A stretch of 64,000 bases of DNA from Dermatemys mawii (GCA_007922305.1 ML677373.1:15665881-15729880); one strand, 5' to 3'. Counted from the stretch's first letter, positions 23,905 to 36,471 are shown. Notes: a model not told the origin generated them from the letters alone. A program made the numbers and translations.

Positions 23905-24950
23905 GTCTCAGATCCTTGAGAGCACCCCTTTCCAGCTACCCTCTAAAATCGCTGAGAGTGAAAATCCAAGCCTTTGCCCCTTCGGATTTTTTGGGGAGTT
24001 TCAGGCTCCTGGGGCCTGAATGGAGTCCAGCCATTACTCCAAATCTTGGGGGACCTGGGCACAGACCTTCTGTCTGGCACTCCACTTCCCCTTCCTTCCC
24101 ACCCAAATGTTGGAACCTGCTGTCCAGTCACCTGCCCCTTTTGGGCACAGCACTGACCCTCTAGAATTTAAACACGCTCCTCTCAGAGAACTTCACCTCA
24201 AAGATATGAAGCTTCTGGCTTACAGTTTACCTCACTCAGGGGTATATGCACATGTTGACTGCTTCACACTTTGCCTAGTCTAACATTTTCATGCCCTTTT
24301 TTCTTTAACTCTGTAAAGCACAGGAGCATATGAATCATGCAAAACAGTGAACACCAGAAACCACAATGTCCCTCACTTTCTAGCTCACACTTGCCTTGTG
24401 ATTTCTTGGGGAGCCATAATCTGGGTCCAAGAAGACAGGTAGATGGGCAAGGTTTCTCCTGCCTCATGCAGGCTGTTACATGGTGAATGGTCTCTCCCTT
24501 CCCTAATGGGGAAAACTGGCCTGCAAGCAGACCAGCATTTGCCCTTTTAAAATGTTCAGCCATCTCGTGCCAGGGACACCCTTGCCAATTTCCCCCAGGA
24601 GCCCGTCTTGGTTCGAGTTACTTTGTTACCAAACCAGTTCTTCTGGGCAGGGAACAGTCTTTTGTCTACAGTGAATAGATTTCCAATGACTGGGTACATG
24701 AGTCAGCTACTCTCCAGCCATAGGAATCCCAAGACAACATGGAGGCAAATGGACCATAGAAAGGACAAAAGGCTGCACGTTCAAAATGAAGTTTGCAACC
24801 TGACACAGACACACAGAGTACATGCTCTTGCACAAAATTAATAAACTGTACAGGCACATTCTCTATTAATCACAACTGCCTGCCTCCTTTGAGCTGTTTA
24901 GGTATTTACACCTTCATCTGTATTATATTAAAATACCTTAAAATTTTTCA
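23905..24950. mobile_element. Possible LTR retrotransposon remnant
   Basis: About 1 kb of base composition unlike its surroundings, C-rich at first. Phrases such as 'gactgcttcacactttgcctagtc' and 'cttgccttgtgatttcttggggagccataatctggg' resemble a turtle LTR family as I remember it. Overlapping frames on both strands (23916-24283, 24264-24563, 24487-24841) have no domain. No terminal repeats or duplication found, so the call is weak. Confidence 0.35.
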
Positions 24951-27900
24951 GACATTTTATCTGAGGTACTTTGTTATATTTTCCTTCCTTCCAAACATCT
25001 GTTTTGTTTAATTAATTACTTAATTAGTTCATTGTGGACAAGTTAATTCAAATGCATGAGTTTTATTTTTTTCTCTGAAGGCAATGAGATTTGTGGTTTC
25101 TGGGAATGTGTTCCTTAGCTGTGACCAGCTGCCAAGAAAACAGTTAATCGGATTGTCCTTTCTGGTGGACCGTTCCATCGCTCTGGTAGAATGTAGCTGC
25201 CCTGCATGATGAGAGGGGGTGGTGGGTGGGTGGGTGTGTGTGCCTTAGATAAACTGGGCCAATCCTAGGCAGGGCTCTGAAAATTGGGAGCAGACCCTTG
25301 AATTTGAATATTTACAGGGAACTGCTGCAGTGAAATGAATACAGGGGGCTATGTGGGTCTTGGGACCAGCTCTAATCAGAAGCCTAGTTCTTTGCTGTAA
25401 TGGCCTGGAATAATCAAGTCTAGAGATTATGAATGATTGGATCATTGTGTTCAACCCGGGGTGGGTCTGAGAGTGCAGTCTGCTAGGCTGCTACGGATAA
25501 AAGAGAGCATTCTGAGCCGCTGTTATCATAGGGAAGAACTCATAAGGATCTCAAGGATGGAGATCCCCTTAACTTTTGAATGGAAAATGTCATTAGGGGA
25601 AGGTGATGTTATGCTTGAAGTGAGTTCTTCAAAGTACCGTTCCTCTCCCCACCAACAGCAGATTCCATTTGAACCAACTATTCTTCATTCATGGTGACAG
25701 TCCCCAGGCACTGAGATAGCTGGGGGACAGTGCTCTTTGTATGTAACGTTTAGAGAAACATAGTTCTGGGCATCATCTAGAGATCATGATGTTGCACTCT
25801 ATTCCATAATGGTGTCATGTACATATTTAACTGCATAGGGGAGAAAATTATATGTGTGGAACTCCACGGCTTTTTGTGAAGACTATACAAGTGAAGACCA
25901 AGTTGGCCATCATGACCCTGCACCTCTAGCTTTGATCCAAGAGGAGATCCATGTCCTTGCTGGATGCCTGATTGGTAGGGATTGTGAGGATATTAATAGG
26001 AGACAGGTGGGTGTTGTAGGCTGACCTTTGTGAGATTCTTCATTAATTTTCTTAGACACTGGGAAGCAGGATCTTGGGAAGTAGTTTGAGACCAATAGTA
26101 GGCTGTGATGGTTAATTCAGTATTGACTGGATTATTTAATGCTTTCGGGTGAGTAGTAGATCTTCCTCATCTTAGGGGATGGTGACAATCTGTTAGCAAA
26201 CATCTGTAATCTTCTCAAATGGGTCCCTTTACCATCCCCTACTTCTGGACAAAGGCCCAAGTGTGTGGGGGGAGGGGGGTTGAAACCACACCTGGCTTGA
26301 GGTTAGGCATCACTACCATCCCTCCAAAAAAGAGACAGAGGGTGGAGGTCAGTTGTGCCAACTCTAGGTCACCTGGACCTCAGAGCACCCTATTGTAACA
26401 TCCTTTAGCTTCCTTCAAAATATGTTATTTCCTTGTGCTTTATGAATATCCTTGTTATGGTTTATTCAGTGACTTTGCTTCCTGAATTAGCATCTGAATC
26501 TGACTTACTCTTGATAATAAATAGTTAGATCCATGATGAAGGTATCCAATAGGGCTTCATTACATTCATTGGCAATTTATTTTAAAGACCTGTGAATGTG
26601 TCCTTCTTTCCAGGCTGAGCTGATGCTGTTCCATACAGCATATCTCAGGGCTTTTAAACCCATGGGGAAATTATATTTTAAATTACTGAAGGAGGAAAAA
26701 ATTGGCATGGTTTGACACTAAGGATTAACTGTTCCTACATAAATTAATTTGTTTTAAAGATGTGATACTTTCTGGGTATTGATGTGGGTGGTTTAGTTAT
26801 TTAGCTCAAACCTCATAGGCAAATTCAGTGAACAGTATGCAGATACTTGGCTGGATGTTAACATTTAAGAAGTATTCATGATGAAACAAATACTAAAATT
26901 ATAATTGCTCCGATAATCTTAAATCTTTGAGATGTATGGGGGGTGGGGACTGCAGAAGCGTAAAACAACATCAGTGCCTAGAAAAGCAATCTTCGTTTAT
27001 TAAAACAAACAAGTAAACAAAAATTGCATGTCGTGGGGGGGACAGTCTGTGACTTTGTTATTGATCTGCTTTGTACAAGTTAGGGTGAGGCTTTTACAAG
27101 TGATTCCACAGAGACATGGGGCTATTTGGCACGAGGAAGCTTTTACTCATATGAAGTATTCAATAGTATGTAAACCAAAACAAATACCTGTCTCAAAATA
27201 GAATCATTAATTAATCAGTAATCCATGGGATTTTGTTTGTAGGCTTATCTTCCCTAGTTTTAGAAAGAACCAAAGGGAAGTTATTCACTCCCTGGAAAGC
27301 ATTTCCTTCTCTGATCTCTTCCTAGTCAGACTGACAGTCTCCCATGCTATGCCCAGAAAGCTCTCTCTCCCTTCTTCTCCTGACCTACTACTAAAATTAT
27401 ATCAGGGTGAGGCTACTTTGACACTTCCACAAGGAGTGTTTTATCAAGGAGTATCATCTAGAGGTAAAGCACTGTCTCCCGTACAAGAATTCTTTTCTTC
27501 TAGTTTTCCCCTGCCCCATTTCTGTCTTGAAGTCCAGCATTTCACAGGATACTTGGATCTCCATCTCCCCAGGCATGCCTCAGAAAGCATGGTTCTTGAC
27601 TTTGCTTTGCATGTCCATTGTTCTCAGCTGTTGGAGTTAGAATACACCCTCCAAACCTCTTTTAAAAATCTCTTCTCAATTTGCCCTTACCATTAAATAT
27701 AAACTGACAGATCCCAGATCCTATGTGAGAAGTCTGCCTTGTCTATCTTTTGACATATAAAATAAAATATTAAAAATGTTAGTACATGAATGAAGTAGCC
27801 TATGCTTGTCTAGCATAACGTGCTTTAGGATATTATTGCTTTTATAGAGGGAAGATCGCATGACTGACTTTGTGAAATTACAAGGAGATAGGTATGTTCA

Positions 27901-29794
27901 TTATCTCTGACCATGCAGTAGCCGCTGATCAACTTCTCCCATCTCTCCCCACCTTATGTCCCATACCTGCAGGGGCCCAACAGTTTTCATGCTATGTTTT
28001 CTCCAGTGGGCTTTCACATGGCTATGGATTGGGAAGACTAATAGCTTATCAGTTCAACTCCCCTTTTCTGTTGGCTTTGAAGCATTTAATTTCCTTTTCT
28101 CTCTGTTGTTCATCTCTCTGCAGTATAGTGGGAGGCAACATATGAGTCACTGCATATTCCCAGAGTTGTTTTAATAAAATGATCATGGAAGGTGTGCTCT
28201 GGAATGACTGAAATTGTTCGCAGAATGTTTTCACTTGCAGAGAATCACCTAGGAGAGACTTCTTTAATAACCTGCCTTTTGGAAGACTGTTAACTACCCA
28301 TAGCCAAGTTTAAATATTTCATTGTTTCCCATTTCTGTAGTAGACAATATTAATGGCACTGATATTGCCATGACAGGGGCAGGGTTACAACTCAGCAGAG
28401 GTTTTTCAGGTGTTAATTTCCTCATGCCTGGTTTATTATTTTTGAACTTGTTCTGAAGACTTATGTAACCACAAAATCTCTTTGAAAGATTATCTGATCC
28501 CATAGACATAAGACTCCAATTTAAATCTGCAAATAAAATCTTTAAATAGTCTAAAATGTTGAAAGTGAAGTGATGGCCAACTTGGTTCTTGTTATGCTAT
28601 TCAAAAACAATAAAGTTCTAAATCCCTCTATAAACCTAGATGTGAGGGGGAATGCGTGGAGTAATTGACTGAGAAGGGGTGTATGGCCGTGGATTGAATC
28701 AGTTTTCACTGGATGTTGAAGGGAAGTAGGTCCATAGACTCTTTAAAAAGCAATTTGGAAAAGTTTCAGACATACTTGATAGATTTCAGGCTGTTGACAC
28801 TACTTTTGCAGACTCAATGGGAATCTGGTTTGACTAATTAATAATTACTGACACCACACTGTGAAACTGAGTGAAGATTGGCAGGATAGAGTCTAAGATG
28901 AATAGCCATTTGGTCCAACACCTACAGGAACTTGTGGAATGGGTTTTCTTTTTGTAGTTGCTAGTTTGCTTATTGTTGTGATCACTTTCCTTTAGCTGTC
29001 CCCTTGGCTAATAAACTCTTTCTCTGTACTTAATAATAGCAATTAGTTTTACTTAGCAGGGCCCATTTTGTGCTCTCTGCTCCTTTCTGTCCATTTCAGG
29101 AGCATAGAGATTTTTTTGTAAGGTTTCATTTTATCGAAAGTGTCATCTCGGTTGTATTTTTATTTGCAAGGTAAATGTTTTGCTTTCTTCTATCCTATTT
29201 TTTAATTGCCAGATTAATAAATTACTTTTCTTATTCTTGTAGATCACTGTCTTAGAGTTATGTAGTTTCCTATTGACATTTTGTGTTGCTTGGTTTCAAA
29301 ACACCTGTCACTTTCCCAGCATTTGTTTCAGTGTGTCAGGTTCTTTTGGTTTACCTGTAGAGTTCTTTCAACTTTCTTCTTGATCAGAATAATTATTTTG
29401 TCTGTTTCTGAGCTGTTATGCTTCTTTTGCTGAAATGAGTGTTATTAATATTCCCTACAAATAAAAACTAAGGGCTTCCCAGATATTTTGCGTGATGTAA
29501 CAGACTGTGCATTAATAGAATGGTACCAATTAATTTGTTATAATTTTTTAGTCCAGGATCACTTCTTGTTGTAGAGGTTTAATTTCTGCCTTTAAAATAT
29601 GCTATTTTTTGACAAGCATGATTTTAAGATTGGGTAATATTTTCTGGAAGAGTTGAAGTCTCAAATGAAATCTGAAGAATTTTTGTACAAAACCATATCC
29701 TAAGGAATTCTGAGACTAATTGTTGAGGAAATTGTCTTTTATAGAGTCAACTGCCACTGCAACTGGTTTATGTAGAGAGCTGAAGAAATAATTG
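24951..29794. other. Long unannotated stretch
   Basis: Nearly 5 kb without a supportable gene or named repeat. It holds a G/T-rich low-complexity patch at 25213-25242 (GGTGGGTGGG then GTGTGTG). A 33-codon frame follows an acceptor-like CTTTCCAG at about 26609-26616, rejected below. A 115-codon frame at 27349-27696 has neither splice sites nor a motif. Confidence 0.45.
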
Positions 29795-30010
29795 ACTTTT
29801 TTGGTTTGATGGCCAAACTGAAAAATCGGAGTGATCGGAGGGTGAGGTGGGGGTGGAGGGAAAGAAAGGAATCAGTTTCAAACTAAAACTGATTTTTTTC
29901 CCCAGTTTTTTCCCCCTGAAGTAAAAAATCTGAAAAACTATTGTTAAAGTCCAAAAAATTGACATTCTACAACAAAACTGTCTGAATTTGATCCAAATTC
30001 ATTAATCATT
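29795..30010. repeat. AT-rich interspersed repeat of the 'gaaaatttt' type
   Basis: 'ggccaaactgaaaaatcgg' followed by runs of 'actgattttttt' and 'gaaaaac' resembles a repeat made of T/A-rich words that also occurs at 38385-38830 and 43310-43505. Boundaries approximate. The minus-strand frame 29768-29965 lies inside it. Confidence 0.4.
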
Positions 30011-30489
30011 TCAAATGCCTTGAAACTGCATTTTTGTTAAATTTATTATTTGAAAAAAAAAAAAATTAAACCCAGCTGAATTTATGTAACACTTATATAA
30101 AGGACAAATAAATCTCCACACCAAAACTTACATAACTACGTGGGTCTGTTGTTTCTAATATGGCACATCCCAAACCACTGCAGTGTCACAAATGTTCCAG
30201 AATTCAAACCTGTAAGAGACAGCTTTCTTGAGGGTTAGCCAAAGACCGGGGAATGAACTCCCACAGAAATTAAGGACCACCACAAACCTCATCACCTTTT
30301 GCTCTGAGTGCAAGGCACATTTATTCAACCTGCCTGTTCTCAGAATATAGCTGTGTGTGTCTATAAATATTAAAGTCTAAAACAAAACACTCCACTGCAC
30401 ATACTTCTCCCCTGGGAGCAGAATGAGAGGACAAACGTGACAGATGTTAGTCATGTTGTTTTATGCACTATTGGAGGGCAATCAGTACA

Positions 30490-31255
30490 ATCAGTACTGC
30501 CAAATTTCAGACATCAAAAATCATGAGTCGGACCCCCCAAAATCATGACATTAAAAAAAAAAAAGAGTATATTGGGGGGGGGGGGGGCTAAGTCAGTCTC
30601 TTGATTTTTGAACTCCTCCTGCCCATCCCCAGGATGTGTGCAAGTGACAATTAGTTTTGCCCAGCACTCCCGCATCTGCTCAGAACCCACGATCACTACA
30701 GCCCCACACCCCATCAGCCCCCACTCTCCTCACTTCTGCCCCCAGCCTCACCTCTGCTCCTTCTGGTTCTTCACTTTTCCAGACTGGTGGGGGAGGAGCT
30801 GAAGTCTGCTCCCCTTGGGGCCAGCCTTAGAGAAAATAGCCCCCTGGGCGAACTTGTATTTTGGCGCTTCCCCCATCACGCCTGACCCCCATGGGCTCTC
30901 TGGGGTTCCCCCCTTCACTTCTGACTCCCCCAGTGTTTCCTTTGCATTGAAAGAAATGTCATAGAGCAGCCTGGCACAATTTAAGCACTGGCAGAGTGGC
31001 CTGATACTGGCAGGTGCTGGCTGAGTGCCCACCTCTGAATGCAATGCCAGCAGCAGTGCAGAAGTAAGGGTGGCAAGGTGTATGCTGCTGTGGCTTGTGG
31101 TGCCTGGTGCTTGCATGTGGGTGAAGGCAGGTTTCATGCTGTCATAAGGGGACTGCATCTTGCCAGAACCCATGGCCCTCCTGCTGCCCTCTGTCCACTT
31201 CCGGCTCACTGGGGCACCATTTCAGATTGTGGTGGGTACAAGGAAACTTTCTTAG
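30490..31255. repeat. GC-rich repeat cluster with A12 and G14 tracts
   Basis: Two adjoining repeats. The first holds 'aaatcatgagtcggaccccccaaaatcatgac', A12 at 30553-30564 and G14 at 30574-30587. The second (from about 30613) is GC-rich, with 'ccactctcctcacttctgcccccag', 'ggccagccttagagaaaatagcccc' and 'gcagcagtgcagaagtaaggg', phrases I know from turtle repeats. The 153-codon minus-strand frame 30748-31209 lies wholly in this repeat and shows no domain. Confidence 0.55.
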
Positions 31256-31292
31256 GCACCTGAAAACTCTAGGGTTTTTTGCAAATAACTTT

Positions 31293-31816
31293 TGTGACAA
31301 AGCTCTGTCCTTATCTTCGTGGATCCTGCGTTTCCTGGTGGATTTTTACTAGCCTCAGCAGCTCCCTGTGACCCTCCACAGAGCCCTTCTCTCTCTGGAG
31401 ACAAGGTCACAGCCTATTGACCCATTTTCATCACAAGCCGGTGAGGAGAAGCTATCCTTCCTGGCATAGTCTCTATTGTCTCCCAATCTCAGACACTAAT
31501 TAGGGGAGGCAGAAACGGGGGAGCCCAGGCCCACCCTCTACTCTGGGCTCCAGCCCAGGGATCCTAATAGTATCAGCTAAGATGGCTGACCTTTTATCCA
31601 CAAAACATAATACAATTCCCTGGGCTACTTCCCCACAGCAATCCCTGCTTCTTCAAACTCCACTTCACCCTTACCTCAGGGCCTCCTTCCTTGCGTATGA
31701 TGTGTTGTCCACCACTCAGTCTCACCAACAGCACCACTTCCTTCCACAGCTCCTGACACCCACAGCCCACCTGACTAACTGGGAGGTTTTTATCTGGTTT
31801 CAGCCAGTCCCTGATT
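31293..31816 (-). mobile_element. Endogenous-retrovirus-type LTR, minus strand, cut by assembly gap
   Basis: It starts TGTGACAAAG, the reverse complement of the CTTTGTCACA that ends the LTR at 55610-56270. From about 31550 to the gap the two are clearly homologous in opposite orientation: translated noncoding frames share MADLLSTKHNTIPWATSPQQ. The part nearest 31293 differs more. The remaining 5' third of the LTR, by comparison about 130 bases, would lie in the gap. No coding domain is seen, and whether internal retroviral sequence lies in the gap cannot be told. Confidence 0.78.
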
Positions 31817-32216
31817 NNNNNNNNNNNNNNNNNNNNNNNNNNNNNNNNNNNNNNNNNNNNNNNNNNNNNNNNNNNNNNNNNNNNNNNNNNNNNNNNNNNN
31901 NNNNNNNNNNNNNNNNNNNNNNNNNNNNNNNNNNNNNNNNNNNNNNNNNNNNNNNNNNNNNNNNNNNNNNNNNNNNNNNNNNNNNNNNNNNNNNNNNNNN
32001 NNNNNNNNNNNNNNNNNNNNNNNNNNNNNNNNNNNNNNNNNNNNNNNNNNNNNNNNNNNNNNNNNNNNNNNNNNNNNNNNNNNNNNNNNNNNNNNNNNNN
32101 NNNNNNNNNNNNNNNNNNNNNNNNNNNNNNNNNNNNNNNNNNNNNNNNNNNNNNNNNNNNNNNNNNNNNNNNNNNNNNNNNNNNNNNNNNNNNNNNNNNN
32201 NNNNNNNNNNNNNNNN
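31817..32216. other. Assembly gap (400 N)
   Basis: A run of exactly 400 unknown bases. It begins inside an LTR, so a repeat that defeated assembly is the likely cause. The size may be an estimate. Confidence 0.98.
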
Positions 32217-32258
32217 AGGTGAAGGATTACACCAACTGAATGCTCAGGAACAATCACT

Positions 32259-32332
32259 AGAGCTGAATTTAGCCAACAGTCTCTTTGAGCTGAATTTAGA
32301 GCTGAATTTAGCCAATAGTCTCTTTGAGCAAT
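32259..32332. repeat. Tandem duplication, about 39-bp unit
   Basis: AGAGCTGAATTTAGCCAA and 'agtctctttgagc' occur twice in a row with a single C/T difference, giving nearly two copies of a ~39-base unit just right of the gap. Confidence 0.8.
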
Positions 32333-33339
32333 GGCCTGATCCTCTGTATATTGAAATCAAGAGGAGATTTAACACTTTACTCAATAGGAGGAACGTCAAA
32401 CCTCCGAAAAGGAATTGCATGTGATGCATTGCCATGAATGACAAGAGGAGATGGAAACCCCAAGACCATACCCCCAGAATTTGCTAGGAGACCATATTGT
32501 AGACTGCCAATGAACTGAAGATGCATTCAGTGAAAATAAGAACAATTAGAACACAACAATGGAAGTCAATACTAATGAAATATTGCAAAGTAGGCCTGAG
32601 GAAATAACAAAAATAGGTTAACTGGGGAGAGGTTGTGAGGAATGATTAATAATGAGCCGAGTGCAGTGGGCTCCAGGTAGGTCACTTTTTGGTGTGGGTT
32701 CTGGGATGTCATTTGGCTGAGGTGGTCTCTCTCCTTTACCAGTCCCTCCATCTGAATAGACCTGGATGGTCTGACCTCAGGGACAGATTGGATGAAAAGC
32801 TGAAAGAAAGTGAGAACAGAAGGAAAAATGGTGGGACAGAAGGGTGCATACAAGGGAAGGGGAGACAAAGATCTGGAGTGTCCATGGCTGGAGTCTCCAC
32901 TTGTGTGGCAGTAATGAGCTGGTGACCCTGCTGAGAACTGGACTAAACAATGATACACTGACCTTTGGAATGCCTGGGAGAAGGATCAAGTCCTTGAAGC
33001 AGAGCAGCGGGGTGGCCTATTCCACCCTTCACCACACTTTTAGGGGCCCTAAAAAGAGACATTTGGGGTTGAAAATGAGCAAACTGTCTGGGGAAATTCC
33101 TGGGGAAGGGGAAGAGAATTCCCCCAATCAGTTTGCCCTTTTGTCCATTAACTTCTGCTTCCAAACTTTCCTTGTTTAGAAGGTATGGTCTCAACACAGT
33201 CCTTGAGTAATATCAGTAGTGGACTAAATTAGTGTGGACTAATTCAGGTTTTCTGTCTTGCTTTTGCAATTTTTTTCCATCAGCATTTGTTGGTATAAGT
33301 TATTGTGACATCTTATGAACTTAAGCTCATATTTTACAG
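32333..33339. other. Unannotated stretch
   Basis: No gene supported. Opposed frames at 32572-33197 carry no motif. The purine-rich strand keeps stops rare. Confidence 0.45.
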
Positions 33340-33475
33340 TTCAGCTCCCAATTCGGGTAAATGCATAGAAGCCCACTTATCACAGAACAACGTAGTATAT
33401 TTTAGATCAAAATCTACACCAATGGCTTCTCTGAATAGAGAACAAATTAATTCACTTTATCAGCTACAGAAACAG
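33340..33475 (+). CDS. Candidate internal exon, unassigned
   Basis: A 136-base open segment bounded by consensus-like splice sites: acceptor 'catattttacag' before 33340 and donor 'aaacag|gtaatt' after 33475. In frame it gives one base of a split codon plus 45 codons. It starts SAPNSGKCIEAHLSQNN, continues VVYFRSKSTPM, and ends INSLYQLQKQ. The residue mix looks protein-like and there are no stops. It would enter in phase 2 and leave in phase 0. It contains the CpGs in 'aattcgggt' and 'caacgtag', a little more than its AT-rich neighbours. I do not recognise the family. The next candidate exon, at 37284, begins in phase 2, so it cannot follow directly. A chance match of splice-like sites to an open frame is quite possible. 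Confidence 0.33.
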
Positions 33476-35888
33476 GTAATTAATTCCCCTTTTTTATATT
33501 CTTCATCAAAGTAGAAAGCATTGAAATAATGGGATTATTGTACTCAGGGATAGTAAAATTCTATTAGAGATTTGAAGCTTGTTACTGTATCGATACATGG
33601 TCACTGGCAGACTGCTTAACATCATGCAAAGGACCAATAGAGCCATCCATGGCATCATAACACAAAATGGGTGGGAAGTTCAGTCAGTGGCTCAGTGCAG
33701 GCTGGGTACTTGAAGGAGAAAATAATTCATTTGTTTTGTATGCAGTTGGCAAGGCAGCGTTACAATGAATCAGTGATCAGACAAGGCTTGGCAAATAGAC
33801 TTGTCCTGGCAGGTGGTCACTGGATAATTTAAGAGAAACGTGTGGTGAGGTCTGAACTGTACAAAGATGATAAACATCTAGCCCTTCAAATAGATAAATA
33901 GATAGTGACTCTGCTGAGTCAGAATAAATAGCTGCAAAAGTTGCAACAGAACAAAACTCGAATGGCTGCTGGTCATTTTTCTACCCATTTTGTGTGCGTT
34001 CTGAAGGTTTTTAATCTAGTCTTAGTGTAATTAGATGCATGCAAAAATTTTGCTCCTGATGTAAGGGAGGAAATTAACAATATAGGCCTCCCATTACAAC
34101 AGAAACACTAAATTGACTGGCCTTTTGTGGACCAAGGGGTCTGACCATGAATCAGGCAGTTTCTGTTCCTGGCTTGACTGCTTTAATACTCCATTGGACA
34201 GGGAGCTGTGCCTCAGTTTCTCCCATGGTGAAACATGTGTAGCAACTTATTTTCCTGACTGCTTCTCAATCTTCCAAAAATGTTAATTGTAACTGTGATG
34301 AGGAGTGTGATTTTTATTTTTAATTTCTTAAAAACAGTAATGTAAAATACAGAGACCATGCCACTGACCCCTGTGTTGGGGAAGTAAATGTATCTCAAGA
34401 CTTCTCTGTAGTTTACCAGATGGAGAACAAACATATACTGTAAACCTGACTTCAGTGAGAGCAGGATTCAGTCACAGGGAGCCTAAGAAATAGTTGAAGG
34501 AAACATCTTCTAGCACTGACTGACATGTCCCGTTATCAAGCACTCTGTGGTAGACTGTAATATGTTTGCATAGACCCTTCTTGTGTGAAAACGGGAAATT
34601 CCAAAGCAATATAAATGTGCTATGAAACCGGTAATAACAGTGGCTGTAAAACTTAAACATATTTTGAATGGCTTTAAATTAACAGCTCTTGCAAATGCAT
34701 CTTGTAAAGCTTGCTCATATGTGACTTCGCTCTATTTCATTCCTGTAGCATAAACAGTATGCTGTCTTCATGAAGTTAAACATGAGAAACACATTCATGA
34801 GGGGAAAACAACAAGCCAGTGGATTTGTTTCACTGTTGAGATGTAGCAGTTAAATGAGACTGATGATCGTTATGAGGGGTATTTTCTGAATGAAATGCTA
34901 CTCCTGCCTTGCAATGATGGGACTTTCTTTTGAAGTCTGTATAGGAGAACAATCTGTTTAAGATTAGATATCTGGAGCAAGGGATGGAGGTGGGGTTAGG
35001 TGGGGAGAAAAGAAGGGAACGTGCCCCATTATTACTAGTCACCAGTATTACTAATTCAAATATACTTAGCTGAAGATATGCCATAGTTTCAGAGAAATAT
35101 TTGTATAACTGTTTTGCTTGTTGGAGTTGTAGCCTTTGATAGCTTAGTTAATACAGTGACGAGTGTGAATAATTTTTTTAGCAAGAGCACAAATCCTTAT
35201 AATGAGCCTGTGTTATCCAGGGGCAATGACTTCTTCAACTTCTTCTGACTTAGTTAGAAAACAGATGACACCCTAGTCCCCAAAATACTTGGCTGCCTGC
35301 TTCCCAGACAAGGCTCTCTGATCCAAAGCACAAGAGTCAAAATACTGCACTCATACGGAAAGCTAGACTCACGCCTGGCAGTTTGGTCTTCTGTGGCTTA
35401 AATCATCATCATCCCTGCTTCTCTTCTCCTAAGAACTACGCAGGCTTGCCCAAGAATGTTGTGTAGGTTGGTGCATCGACATCAATAGAATTGAAACAGA
35501 CAATTACCCTCACCTGCGGTGTTAATCATGTCCCTGACATGAAACCACCATCTCTGGCATATGGTGGATCATAGCAACGCCATATACAATGCAGTAGATG
35601 GTTAATAGTGTTGAATATGTTCCGCACATACAGGAAAAGCAGAACACTGGAGATGAGTACTGCCATCATGCTTATGGGAATAACTATGTATGGTTAAATT
35701 AGATTTATTTTCTAATTAGTTAAGGCACTGATAATTAGTATGACAGGAATGGGTACAGAGTGGAAGAGTTAAGTGATGTGACAAGCTTTGTTTATATAAA
35801 AAAAAATCAATCAGTTTAGAATTTCCTTTTCAGTGGAAACCTGTGAAATTGCATTTAATTTTCCTCCCATGTACATCTTAAAAATCAG
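33476..35888. other. Unannotated stretch
   Basis: AT-rich, no supportable gene or repeat. A downstream partner for the candidate exon at 33340 would be expected here or further right; I could not identify one. Confidence 0.45.
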
Positions 35889-36003
35889 GGGCTTGATTCT
35901 CTGCTCATCTCTGCTAGTTTTGCATTACTGTTGTCTCCACTGATTTCATTGGAGTTCTCCTGACTTACATTGGTGTAAAAAAGTGGAGAATCAGACCCCA
36001 GAT
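35889..36003. mobile_element. Small palindromic MITE-like element
   Basis: Inverted ends: 'ggggcttgattctctgctc' on the left, 'agtggagaatcagacccca' on the right. The middle 'cactgatttcattggag' is family-typical. The same family lies at 20018, 36795 and 62217. Confidence 0.65.
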
Positions 36004-36278
36004 ATCCAGGATAGAAACTGATTCACTTTAGAAGAGTTCAATACCATTTCCTGAACTTCTAAAGAAATGTTGACCTTTTCAGAGAGGGTGGCGCTAGGAG
36101 GAAAATCGTCTCTTTACACCCTACAGTATGGAAACTCGTGTATCTTTCTAATGTCATACATTGAATCCTTTCCTATGATGTAGACATTGACATACTATTT
36201 TGGACAAGGATGTACATTGCTGCCTTCTTCCCTCAAAATTGTTTCCAAGCACTTTGCATTGTATTCTATCAGACTAAA

Positions 36279-36308
36279 TTTAAAAGCATTAACTTTAAAA
36301 GCATTAAC
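36279..36308. repeat. Perfect 15-bp tandem duplication
   Basis: TTTAAAAGCATTAAC is repeated twice without a spacer (36279-36293 and 36294-36308). Confidence 0.9.
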
Positions 36309-36424
36309 TAAAACCCTTTGGAACTGTGGGTTGTGAAATTGTGTACTATTCTGGGGAAATGGATGGTGTGTTTTTCAAATTATTTTAAAAATGCATATTT
36401 TTGTAAGCCATATTTCCAAATAAT

Positions 36425-36471
36425 TATGTATGTACGTGTGTGTGTATATATATATGTGTATATGTATATAG
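36425..36471. repeat. (TG)n/(TA)n microsatellite
   Basis: About 47 bases of alternating pyrimidine-purine, mixed TG and TA dinucleotides. Confidence 0.9.

Noticed and set aside
26617..26718. A 33-codon frame with a stop after acceptor-like CTTTCCAG (peptide beginning AELMLFHTAYLRAF)
   Set aside because: Short, no family, and such acceptor-plus-frame coincidences are frequent over 64 kb.
27349..27696. A 115-codon plus frame
   Set aside because: No splice context, no motif, serine/leucine-rich composition from C/T-rich DNA.
30748..31209. A 153-codon minus-strand frame
   Set aside because: It falls within GC-rich interspersed repeat sequence with few stops on either strand and shows no domain.
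31582..32424. A 280-codon plus-strand frame, the longest in the window
   Set aside because: More than 130 of its codons are N from the assembly gap. The left part is antisense LTR sequence and the right part is a tandem duplication.
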